Source: Maricaulis sp. (lineage in GTDB: Bacteria > Pseudomonadota > Alphaproteobacteria > Caulobacterales > Maricaulaceae). Taken from it: a stretch of DNA of 64,000 bases. The notes below the pieces were generated by a model, which worked only from the letters and a program-made list of their open reading frames with translations, ran no database searches and had not been told where the DNA came from. Below are positions 1 to 8,014 of this stretch, piece after piece (positions within the stretch are counted from its first letter, which is position 1; every line of letters begins with the position of its first letter). The stretch lies in the NCBI RefSeq assembly GCF_015665295.1, contig NZ_JADFAJ010000003.1, positions 186,001-250,000 of the forward strand, given 5' to 3'. A program made the translations under genes and the position numbers.

Positions 1-1284
1 CATGCCGGCGATGACCGCGACCACGGCCAGCGACGTGATCACAACCGCCATCGAGACGAATTTCGCGGTGATGAAGACCCAGCTTTCCGTCGGCGTGGAG
101 TCAGTGATCTCGTTGAACCCGAAGCGGCGCTCGCGCCACATCAGCTCGGCTGCATAATAGATCACGATTACGATCGGGATGATCGAATAGGCCCCGTTGA
201 TCGTGTTCATGATCACACGTGTGACCGGGAAATTGTCGGTCCCGTAAATGCCATTGGCGAAGAAGAAGCCCGGGATCGTATTGAACAGGCCCAGCGCCAG
301 GATGATCCAGAAGGCAATGTTGAGCACAACGCCCTTCACCTCGAAGCCGACGCGGGCCGCGAATTGCTGACGCGAAGCCGAACCGCCGAGATTGGGCGTG
401 GCCCGTGGCAGCTTGATGTCCATGATCGCATGGGTCGCGCCACCGGTCGCAACCGCCGACTTGCGCTTCGACGCGCCATTGGCATTGCCGCGGCGGAACC
501 GGAACGTGATCAGGTTCACAACCAGCAGCGCCAGGCCAATCCCGATCCAGAGCAGGCGATTGGCCATCATGGTCCCGTCAAAGGGAACGACCTGGCTGTT
601 CTGCTCGAACGCCGTCCAGTAACGGGTGGCCTCGCCGAAGGTGTTGAAACCGAACGGATCGATCAGGGCGAGGGTTTCGCGCAGGGCCGGTTCCTGGCCG
701 GCGATGGCAGAGCCCACGAAATACAGCACCAGGAGACCGACAAAGCCGGCCCAGACCAGCATGGTCGAACGGGTAAAGTTTGCGACGGTGAAAAGGATGG
801 TCCCGACCACCCACATATTCACCAGTCCAAACGCCAGATAGACATAGACATACCAGTCCAGCCGCGTCGGGCCGATCAATTCCTGGTCAAGCCAGGGCAT
901 GACCGAGCCGAGCAGGAAGGCCAGCGGAACGCTGGCAAAGCACAGGGCGGTGGCCAGGAAACCACCGATGAAGCGGCCGAGGACAAAGTCCATTTCCTTG
1001 ATCGGGCGCGAGAAGAAGAGCTCTTCGGTCTTGAAGCTCCGGTCCCGGATTACCCCGGAGGACAGGAAGGCCACCGGGATCAGTCCGCCAAACAATGAAA
1101 AGATCAGGACGTTGACCGTCAGCGCGTTGGGCGAGTTGATATTGGTCGCACCGCCGCCACCGACCTGGATCTGATCAATGGTGACCCCGCCGAAGACGAG
1201 GAGGAAGAAGATCGCGAAAACCGCGATGAAAACGGGGGAGAAAAGCTGGTAGCGAATCTCGAACCCGGCGATCTTGGAGAGCAT
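1..1284 (-). CDS. ABC-2 type transporter permease, partial (3' end beyond left edge)
   Basis: The frame is open from an ATG at 1284 (AAAGGAG seven bases upstream) to the window edge, giving 428 residues without a stop. It encodes an integral membrane protein. One hydrophobic segment lies near residues 14-32, followed by a Gly-rich loop, several more segments between about 60 and 270, and others near 320-430. The N-terminus (RYQLFSPVFIAVF, then FGGVTIDQIQVG) resembles the long bacterial permeases that carry a C-terminal M1 aminopeptidase domain; that domain would lie outside the window, so this is inference. It sits 28 bp downstream of an ABC ATPase on the same strand, so the two form an exporter operon. 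Membrane location is clear; the substrate is unknown. Confidence 0.8.
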   Translation of the reverse strand, partial: MLSKIAGFEIRYQLFSPVFIAVFAIFFLLVFGGVTIDQIQVGGGGATNINSPNALTVNVLIFSLFGGLIPVAFLSSGVIRDRSFKTEELFFSRPIKEMDFVLGRFIGGFLATALCFASVPLAFLLGSVMPWLDQELIGPTRLDWYVYVYLAFGLVNMWVVGTILFTVANFTRSTMLVWAGFVGLLVLYFVGSAIAGQEPALRETLALIDPFGFNTFGEATRYWTAFEQNSQVVPFDGTMMANRLLWIGIGLALLVVNLITFRFRRGNANGASKRKSAVATGGATHAIMDIKLPRATPNLGGSASRQQFAARVGFEVKGVVLNIAFWIILALGLFNTIPGFFFANGIYGTDNFPVTRVIMNTINGAYSIIPIVIVIYYAAELMWRERRFGFNEITDSTPTESWVFITAKFVSMAVVITSLAVVAVIAGM

Positions 1285-1312
1285 GATGTGCTCCTTTCAG
1301 CTGGGTTGAGAC

Positions 1313-2200
1313 TTACGCGGCCGCCGCGGCGGACTGGCCGCCACGGATGGTCGAGAAATACACATCTTCCAGATCCGGCGTCGCCGCGGCGAAATCATCG
1401 CCCGGCTGGCTGTCGGCCAGCACGCGGATCATGACCTGGCCCATGGTCAGGCGTTCGGAGATGACATTGTGGCGGGTGCGCAGTTCGGCGAGATCGGACT
1501 TGGCGGCGGTCTTCGACCAGACCTTGCCCTCCAGCGATTTCACCAGATCGGCCGGAACCCCCTGGGCGACAATCCTGCCCTGGTTCATGATCGCCATTTT
1601 CGGGCAGAGATCGGCGACATCCTCGACGATATGGGTCGACAGGATGACGACAACATTCTCGCCGATTTCCGAGAGCAGGTTGTGGAAGCGGTTGCGCTCT
1701 TCCGGGTCGAGACCGGCGGTCGGCTCGTCGACGATGATCAGTTGCGGATCACCCAGCAGCGCCTGGGCGATGCCGAAACGCTGACGCATGCCGCCGGAAT
1801 AGGAGGCGACGGACTTCTTGGCGTGCTGGGAGAGATTGGTCTGTTCCAGCAGGGCCTCGACCACCGCCTTGCGCTCCTTGGCGTTGGTCAGCCCCTTGAG
1901 CACGGCGAGATGGTCCAGCATGGCCCGCGCCGACATCCGCGGATAGACGCCGAAATCCTGCGGCAGATAGCCCAGCGTGGCGCGCAATGCCTTGGGGTTC
2001 TTGACGATATCAATCTCACCAAAGGTCGCCGTGCCCGAGTCCGGCGCCTGCAGCGTCGCCAGGGTGCGCATCAGCGTCGACTTGCCGGCGCCATTGGGGC
2101 CGAGCAGGCCGAACATGCCCTTGGGAATGTCCAGCGTGACCCCGTCCATGGCGCGCACGCCATTGCCATAGGTCTTGGTGAGATTGTTGATGGTCAGCAT
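1313..2200 (-). CDS. ABC transporter ATP-binding protein
   Basis: Cytoplasmic ATPase subunit of 295 residues powering the adjacent membrane permease. Visible motifs are Walker A GPNGAGKST (34-42), the signature YSGGMRQR (about 134-141), Walker B LIIVDEP (154-160) with its D-loop, and a switch His in LSTHIVED. The ATG at 2200 was chosen because a GAGGGA sequence lies seven bases upstream and the protein then begins directly with the ABC fold (MLTINNLTK). A longer frame reaches 2281 but adds a low-complexity leader. The C-terminal 80 residues resemble the regulatory extension of ABC-2 export ATPases. Order on the minus strand is ATPase then permease, separated by 28 bp, so they are probably co-transcribed. 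Confidence 0.92.
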   Translation of the reverse strand: MLTINNLTKTYGNGVRAMDGVTLDIPKGMFGLLGPNGAGKSTLMRTLATLQAPDSGTATFGEIDIVKNPKALRATLGYLPQDFGVYPRMSARAMLDHLAVLKGLTNAKERKAVVEALLEQTNLSQHAKKSVASYSGGMRQRFGIAQALLGDPQLIIVDEPTAGLDPEERNRFHNLLSEIGENVVVILSTHIVEDVADLCPKMAIMNQGRIVAQGVPADLVKSLEGKVWSKTAAKSDLAELRTRHNVISERLTMGQVMIRVLADSQPGDDFAAATPDLEDVYFSTIRGGQSAAAAA

Positions 2201-2396
2201 ATTTGTCCCTCGCCCGCTCGCGCCGGCGTCCCTCTGTAAACGCTTCGGGCCAAGCCTAGGCCTCGCCTCATCATGGCGCAAATGAGGCTTTGTTCAGGGT
2301 TTGCGCTAGAGGGACGCTTGCCTGCGATCGTCCCCCTTTGCGCATTCCTGCCGGAAACGGGTGACCGGCCGGCCGCGTAACTGTATGCGGTGGCGA

Positions 2397-4220
2397 ATGG
2401 CTCCACCGCTTCTCACACTCCAGAACATCCACCTGACCTTCGGGGTCACACCCTTGCTCGCCGGCGCCGACCTGCAGGTCGAGGAAGGCGAGCGCCTCTG
2501 CCTGGTCGGCCGCAACGGCTCGGGCAAGTCGACCCTGCTGAAGGTCGCCGCCGGGCTGGTCGAAGCCGATGAGGGCGACCGCTTCGTCCACCCTTCCGCC
2601 ACCGTCCGCTATCTCGAGCAGGACCCGGACCTGTCAGCCCACGCGACGATCCGCGACTATGTCATGTCGGGTCTCGCGCCGGGCGATGCCGACTACCGGG
2701 CCGACTATCTCCTGGAAAGGCTGGGCCTCACCGGCGAGGAAAAGCCGGGCGAGGTGTCCGGCGGCGAGGCAAGGCGAGCGGCCCTCGTGTGCGCCCTGGC
2801 GCCGGACCCGGACATTCTTCTGCTCGACGAGCCGACCAACCATCTCGACCTGCCGGCGATCGAATGGCTGGAAGAGGAGCTGCGCCATTGCCGCTCGGCC
2901 CTCGTCCTGATCAGCCATGACCGCCGCTTCCTGGAAAACCTGACCCGCAAGACCGTCTGGCTCGACCGCGGCCAGACCCGCCAGCTCGACAAGGGCTTCG
3001 GCGAGTTCGAGAGCTGGCGCGACACGGTGCTGGAACAGGAACAGGACGAGTTGCACAAGCTCGACCGCAAGATCGTGCGCGAGGAAGACTGGCTGCGCTA
3101 TGGCGTCACCGCCCGCCGCAAGCGCAATGTCCGGCGCCTGGGCGAGCTCAACGCGCTCAAGCAGCAGCGCCGTGACCACCGCGGCCCGCAGGGCACGGTT
3201 AAGCTGGAAACCTCGGAAGCGGGCGACAGCGGCAAGCTGGTGGTCGAGGCCAAATCGGTCTCGCTGAGCTATGGCGACCGCGCCATCGTGCGCGACTTCT
3301 CGACCAAGATCGCCCGCAATGCCCGCATCGGGCTCGTCGGTCCCAATGGCGCCGGCAAGACGACCCTCCTGAACATCCTGACCGGTCAGCTGGAACCGGA
3401 TACCGGCTCGGTCAAGCTTGGCACCCGGCTTGAAATTGCCTCGCTCGACCAGAAGCGCCTTGCCCTCAAGGATGACTGGACGCTGTCGGAGGCCCTCACC
3501 CAGGGCTCGGGCAACCAGATCGAGGTTGGCGGCAAGACCAAGCATGTCATGGCCTACATGAAGGACTTCCTCTTCCCGCCGGAGCAGGCCAACACGCCGG
3601 TCCATGTATTGTCGGGCGGCGAGCGGGCGCGGATCATGCTGGCTCGGGCGCTGGCCCTGCCTTCCAATCTCCTCGTGCTCGACGAGCCGACCAATGATCT
3701 CGACCTGGAAACCCTCGACCTGCTGCAGGGCCTGATCGCGGATTATGCCGGCACGGTCTTCCTGGTCTCGCACGATCGCGACTTCCTCGACCGCTGCTGC
3801 AGCGCCGTCTTTATCGCCGAAGGCGATGGCGTCTGGCAGGAATATGCCGGCGGCTATTCCGACATGGTCGCCCAGCGCGGCGCCGGCGTGTCGGCCCTCG
3901 ACAAGTCCGGCGGCAAGTCATCCGGCTCCGGCAAGACCGCCGCCCGGCCTGCCCCGGCGGCCGAGGCCAGGCCCGAACGCCGCCGCATGGCCAACAAGGA
4001 CCGCTACGCCCTCAAACTCCTGCCCGCCGAGATCGACAAGCTGGGCGAGGAAATCGCCCGACTGGAAGCCGAAATGGCCGACCCGAAGCTCTTCGCCGAC
4101 AGCGCCCGCTTCACCAAGGTCTCCGAACGCCTCGGCGCCGCCATGCAGGAGCGCGCCGACAAGGAAGACCGCTGGCTGGAACTGGAAGCCCTGCGCGAGG
4201 AAATCGAGGGCGAGGGGTAG
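2397..4220 (+). CDS. ABC-F family ATPase, Uup-like
   Basis: Soluble protein of about 607 residues with two ABC domains in tandem and no membrane segment, the ABC-F arrangement. ABC1 has Walker A GRNGSGKST (about 38-46), signature SGGEARRA and Walker B ILLLDEPTNHLD. A charged linker follows (about 230-280). ABC2 has Walker A GPNGAGKTT (about 315), signature SGGERARI and LLVLDEPTNDLD. The last 90 residues are rich in Lys, Glu and Leu and look like the C-terminal coiled coil of Uup. Uup-type proteins bind DNA or ribosomes and influence transposon excision or translation; the role here is inferred from family. Start is uncertain: ATG 2397, ATG 2385 and GTG 2361 are in frame and none has a strong ribosome binding site. 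Confidence 0.88.
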   Translation: MAPPLLTLQNIHLTFGVTPLLAGADLQVEEGERLCLVGRNGSGKSTLLKVAAGLVEADEGDRFVHPSATVRYLEQDPDLSAHATIRDYVMSGLAPGDADYRADYLLERLGLTGEEKPGEVSGGEARRAALVCALAPDPDILLLDEPTNHLDLPAIEWLEEELRHCRSALVLISHDRRFLENLTRKTVWLDRGQTRQLDKGFGEFESWRDTVLEQEQDELHKLDRKIVREEDWLRYGVTARRKRNVRRLGELNALKQQRRDHRGPQGTVKLETSEAGDSGKLVVEAKSVSLSYGDRAIVRDFSTKIARNARIGLVGPNGAGKTTLLNILTGQLEPDTGSVKLGTRLEIASLDQKRLALKDDWTLSEALTQGSGNQIEVGGKTKHVMAYMKDFLFPPEQANTPVHVLSGGERARIMLARALALPSNLLVLDEPTNDLDLETLDLLQGLIADYAGTVFLVSHDRDFLDRCCSAVFIAEGDGVWQEYAGGYSDMVAQRGAGVSALDKSGGKSSGSGKTAARPAPAAEARPERRRMANKDRYALKLLPAEIDKLGEEIARLEAEMADPKLFADSARFTKVSERLGAAMQERADKEDRWLELEALREEIEGEG

Positions 4221-4248
4221 GTCCGAGACATCCTGCGGCGACGGGGCA

Positions 4249-4272
4249 CATCGGCGTATCGGCGTATCGGCG
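4249..4272. repeat. three tandem 8-bp units
   Basis: The spacer between the convergent ABC-F and MBL genes contains (C/T)ATCGGCG three times in a row, followed by a degenerate fourth unit. No function is apparent; it may be a slippage product. Confidence 0.6.
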
Positions 4273-4325
4273 CATCGCGCGCCCCCCGCGCGACACCCCA
4301 TGGATAGCCTGCCGTCATTCAGACC

Positions 4326-5207
4326 CTACCCCGGTGGCGGATTGGCCAGCACGAAGCCGATCCAGCGCTCTTCCGAGACGAAGCGGGGGCGCTCGTTCAG
4401 TGCGGCGAAGCGCGGGCCGAGACCGGCTTCGACGATCTCGGCCTCGCTGAGGCCCTGCGCGGACATCTCGCGGATGACGGAGACGGAGTTGCGCAGTTCG
4501 CCGGCCCAGTCTGCGAGATCATCGAGGCTGGCAATGCGCGGTTCGTCCGGACCAAAGGTCGAATGGCCGGGCACGACGCGGGTATCGGCGGGGAAAGTCG
4601 CGACCAGCCAATCGATATTGGCGAAGTAACCGGCCGGATCGCCACCGCCATCAACGTCGATGATCGGGTAGCGGTCGAGGAAAAAATGATCGCCGACGGC
4701 CAGGACACCCGATTGCGGGAAATGGACCCAGAGATCGCCGCCGGTATGCGAGGAATGCAACGGGAAACTGCCGATGCGAACGGCACCCTCGCCCAGCACG
4801 ATCTCACCGTCCACGCTCAGTCGGGTCATGCCGGTTTCCGGCGCCAGACCATTGAACTGATAGGTGGTGGCGATCTGCGTGAGCGGCCGTGGCAGGGCCG
4901 GGCTGGCCTCCATGTGATCGCGATGGGCGTGGGTGGTGACGGTGTAAAGCTGGCCGCCGGCGAGCGCTTCGGCGACACGCTCCGCGAGGATGCCCGAGGT
5001 ATGCTCCAGCCCGGGATCCACAACCAGCACAAAACCCTCGCCGCGATAGAGCAGGGTCGAGGGATTGCCGACCGGCGTATTGGCCCGCAGGAAATCCAGA
5101 CGGTCCGACAATGCCATCACGGAAAATCCGACCGCGTCCTGCGCCGACGCAGCCGATGCGGCCGCGCCCAGGACCAGGCCGGCAAGGCCCGCCATCATTC
5201 GTTTCAT
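4326..5207 (-). CDS. exported MBL-fold metallo-hydrolase
   Basis: Protein of 293 residues with a signal peptide (MKRMMAGLAGLVLGAAASAASA, cleavage near 22), so periplasmic or secreted. The metallo-beta-lactamase fold is shown by THAHRDH (His93, His95, Asp97, His98), a second metal His in SSHTGGD, the Asp in VGDHFF and a distal His in VPGHSTF; a dinuclear zinc site is expected. The substrate is unknown; beta-lactamase, lactonase and thioesterase activities all occur in this superfamily. The ATG at 5207 has GGAG seven bases upstream; the longer frame to 5321 lacks one and hides the signal peptide. It follows the M14 peptidase gene by 70 bp on the same strand and is probably co-transcribed. Confidence 0.82.
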   Translation of the reverse strand: MKRMMAGLAGLVLGAAASAASAQDAVGFSVMALSDRLDFLRANTPVGNPSTLLYRGEGFVLVVDPGLEHTSGILAERVAEALAGGQLYTVTTHAHRDHMEASPALPRPLTQIATTYQFNGLAPETGMTRLSVDGEIVLGEGAVRIGSFPLHSSHTGGDLWVHFPQSGVLAVGDHFFLDRYPIIDVDGGGDPAGYFANIDWLVATFPADTRVVPGHSTFGPDEPRIASLDDLADWAGELRNSVSVIREMSAQGLSEAEIVEAGLGPRFAALNERPRFVSEERWIGFVLANPPPG

Positions 5208-5277
5208 GTCACACTCCGACGCGGGCCGCCCACGCCCTGGTGTGGCGGCCGGTTTCACCCATATCTGCCCGAAGGTC

Positions 5278-7941
5278 TCAGCGCAGCGCGCGAGAGTGTG
5301 CCGGTCCGAGCAGTACCGCATTCAGCAGGAGAAGGTCCAGCCCTTCCAGATAGGCGCGGGTGGTCGGCGACTGGGTGATGGCGACGACCTGGCCGGAGCC
5401 GTGACTGGTCGAGAGCACGAAGGGTTTGAGCGCCAGCTGGTCGGCATACTCGTCCCACAGATAGCCGCCGGCGATGAGGTCGTCGCGGGGGGCGAAACGC
5501 AGGGCCGTCGTGGCATCATCCAGCGAGACCGGGGCATAGATGTCCGACCCGGTCACCAGCGCGGCCGCGCCGCGGCCATAGCCAGATGCCATCCAGGCAT
5601 CCGGATTTGCCGTGACCTGGACCAGGGCGCCGGGCGAGGAATCCGGCAGGGCGCCGGCTTCCGCTTCGAGCACGCGCAATTCGCCCACATTGGCCAGGAC
5701 CGTGCCGTCGACGACCGGGCCTGTTCCGGCCGATCCGTCACGCGGCGTGTCAGCCGCGCGTTCGCGTTGTGCCGGGATCAGGCCGACATCGCTCGAGGCC
5801 AGCCAGCGCGTGGCATCGCCGAGGCCGACGACGACGCCGCCCTCGCTGACGAAGTCGCGGATTGCGGACTCACCGGAATTGCCCAGCGCGCCGGACAGGC
5901 CGCCATAGCCCTGCTCGGGCAAGATGAGGACGTCATACAGGTCCAGCCGGGCGCGGCCGACGGTGCCGGTCCGGATCACCGAAACGGGAATATTATAGCG
6001 CCGTTCCAGCACATAGCGGGTCGAACCGGCCGAGGTCGGGTCGGTGCCTTCATCCCACAGCATGGCGACGCGCGGCGCGCGCAGGGCGAGGAAATTGGCG
6101 CTGCCCGGATTGGGACCGTCATCCACCCAGCTCGACGCCATGCCCTCGAAACGGGCGCCGCTCTCGGCGGCGAGGCGATTGATCAGCGCGTCGAGATCGG
6201 CCGGAGCCCCATGGCGCGGCACAACGACCGACCCGCTCGGGAAACGACGCTCGCCGATCCGGAAGGGTTCACCGGACGTGCGCATGGCAATGCCGGCCTG
6301 GCCGAGAGCGGCGACAAGACGGGCCTGACCGGCATCGCTCCACGGAATGACATAGCCCCATGCCGCGCTGTCGGCGGTGGTGACACGCTCGATCGGCATT
6401 TCCGGTTCGACCGGTTCGGTCGTGATGGACGGCGAGCGGCGGCAGGTCGTGGCATCGACATTGTTCATCAAGGGCAGCGACCAGGCCGTCACGTCATAGA
6501 GCTCGTGACCCAGGCCTTCGGCACGGCGTCGCTCCTGCTCGGCCATGAAGTCGGCGGGCAGGTCCGTGGTCGGCTCCATCAAGGTACGCGCGAGACGGCC
6601 GGCCGGCTGGTCGAAACGGACCAGGAAACCGCCCTCGGCAAAACGGGCACCACAGGCGGATGCGCCGGGCGCGACCCGGCCGACCTCAATGCCCTGGGCG
6701 GCCAGATTGCGCGCCATACGCTCGGCGCCCCAGCGATTGCCGCTGATCGAGAAGATCATGGCTTGCGGATCATCTGCCGAGGCCGCGGCGCTGGCGCGGA
6801 ACTCAACAAAATCGGTGAGGAAGCGTTCGCGGTTCTCGGCCACGACCTGGGCGGTCGAGAGGGAGGCCACGAAGTGATGATTGACGCCGTCTGCATAGGT
6901 CAGCGTGGTCCCGTCCCGGCGGCGCCAGGCGAGGCCGCGGGCAGAGGCCTGCTCATAGGTCATGGCAACGGCACCCTGCAGGGTCGGCCACATATCGCCA
7001 TAGCCGGGATAGAAGGCGTCATAGACCTCGCGGGTGAAGAAGGCATAGCCCAGACGGTCGAACCATGTGCCGTGATTGCGGCCGATCAACGACTGGGCGT
7101 CGCGCTGCGACTGCACGATCTCGGGATTGAAAGGCTCGGCCGAGGGCGCAAAGAAATACGTGCTGTCGCCGCTCATCTCATGCGCATCGACGACCACGAC
7201 CGGGCGCCAGTCGAGGATGGCGTCGGTGCGGCCGCGGGTTTCCGGCTGGGTGCGGGCGAACCAGTCGCGGTTGAGGTCGAAGAGATAATGATTGTAACGC
7301 CCGCCCGGCCACGGCTCGTCATGCTCGGCGGTATAGCGGTCACCGCTGAATTCCAGACCTCGTGCGGCGCGGAAGGACTGGATGAACCGGTTGCGGCCAT
7401 CGGGATTCTGGGTCGGGTCGATGACCACGATCGTGTTGGCAAGGATGCTCTCGACCATCGGATCATCCTGCGCGGCCAGCAGGTGATAGGCGGTGCGCAG
7501 ACCGGCATCGGTCGAGGAAATCTCGTTGCCATGGACGCCATAGGACAGCCAGACCACCGCCGGGAGGTCGGCGATCAGGGCTGCCCGGCTGGCCGCATCG
7601 AGGCCGCGCGGATCGGCCAGGCTGGCCAGTCCGGCGCGGATCTCGTCGGCCCGTGCCAGCACATCCGGCGCCGCGATCACGGCATAGGCAAGCGGGCGAC
7701 CTTCCCAGCTGCGGGCATATTCGACCACCTCGACCCGATCCGGCGCGGCGGCCTCGAGCGTGTAGAGATAATCGATCGCGTCCTGCGGCGGGGTGATCTC
7801 CTCACCAAACTCATAGCCAAAGGCCGCCCGGGCATCCGGGATCGCCGGGTCGTAGCGCACCTCGAAGGGCGAGGCTTGTGCCAGAGCGCTCGCGGTTGCG
7901 GCGACGACAGCAAGGCTGGCGGCGAGAATGGCACGAAACAT
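5278..7941 (-). CDS. exported M14 family zinc carboxypeptidase-like metallopeptidase
   Basis: Protein of 887 residues with a signal peptide (first about 22 residues ending ASALAQA), so exported. The M14 catalytic domain occupies roughly residues 45-370. Zinc ligands are His137 and Glu140 in HGNE and His254 in VDAHEMSG; substrate-binding Asn/Arg lie in NPDGRNRF (about 179-186), and the probable general base is Glu330 in MTYEQAS. The remaining 500 residues form an accessory region without a motif I can name. Long M14 proteins of this type are common in Caulobacterales and Xanthomonadales. Neighbours on the same strand are an alkylsulfatase-like lipoprotein (73 bp upstream) and an MBL hydrolase (70 bp downstream), suggesting an operon of exported hydrolases. 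Confidence 0.9.
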   Translation of the reverse strand: MFRAILAASLAVVAATASALAQASPFEVRYDPAIPDARAAFGYEFGEEITPPQDAIDYLYTLEAAAPDRVEVVEYARSWEGRPLAYAVIAAPDVLARADEIRAGLASLADPRGLDAASRAALIADLPAVVWLSYGVHGNEISSTDAGLRTAYHLLAAQDDPMVESILANTIVVIDPTQNPDGRNRFIQSFRAARGLEFSGDRYTAEHDEPWPGGRYNHYLFDLNRDWFARTQPETRGRTDAILDWRPVVVVDAHEMSGDSTYFFAPSAEPFNPEIVQSQRDAQSLIGRNHGTWFDRLGYAFFTREVYDAFYPGYGDMWPTLQGAVAMTYEQASARGLAWRRRDGTTLTYADGVNHHFVASLSTAQVVAENRERFLTDFVEFRASAAASADDPQAMIFSISGNRWGAERMARNLAAQGIEVGRVAPGASACGARFAEGGFLVRFDQPAGRLARTLMEPTTDLPADFMAEQERRRAEGLGHELYDVTAWSLPLMNNVDATTCRRSPSITTEPVEPEMPIERVTTADSAAWGYVIPWSDAGQARLVAALGQAGIAMRTSGEPFRIGERRFPSGSVVVPRHGAPADLDALINRLAAESGARFEGMASSWVDDGPNPGSANFLALRAPRVAMLWDEGTDPTSAGSTRYVLERRYNIPVSVIRTGTVGRARLDLYDVLILPEQGYGGLSGALGNSGESAIRDFVSEGGVVVGLGDATRWLASSDVGLIPAQRERAADTPRDGSAGTGPVVDGTVLANVGELRVLEAEAGALPDSSPGALVQVTANPDAWMASGYGRGAAALVTGSDIYAPVSLDDATTALRFAPRDDLIAGGYLWDEYADQLALKPFVLSTSHGSGQVVAITQSPTTRAYLEGLDLLLLNAVLLGPAHSRALR

Positions 7942-8014
7942 GGAAACCCCCCGGGATCATTGGCGTTCCACTAAATCAGGTTTTCCCGCCCGTGGGAAAG
8001 CCCGCAGACCACAC

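Noticed and set aside
2201-2281. N-terminal extension of the ABC ATPase
   Set aside because: Adds 27 low-complexity residues before a well-placed ATG with ribosome binding site.
5065-7974. Long plus-strand open frame (969 codons) opposite the M14 peptidase
   Set aside because: Antisense to a gene with signal peptide and full zinc motifs; composition rich in Gly, Arg and His as expected for a GC-rich shadow frame.
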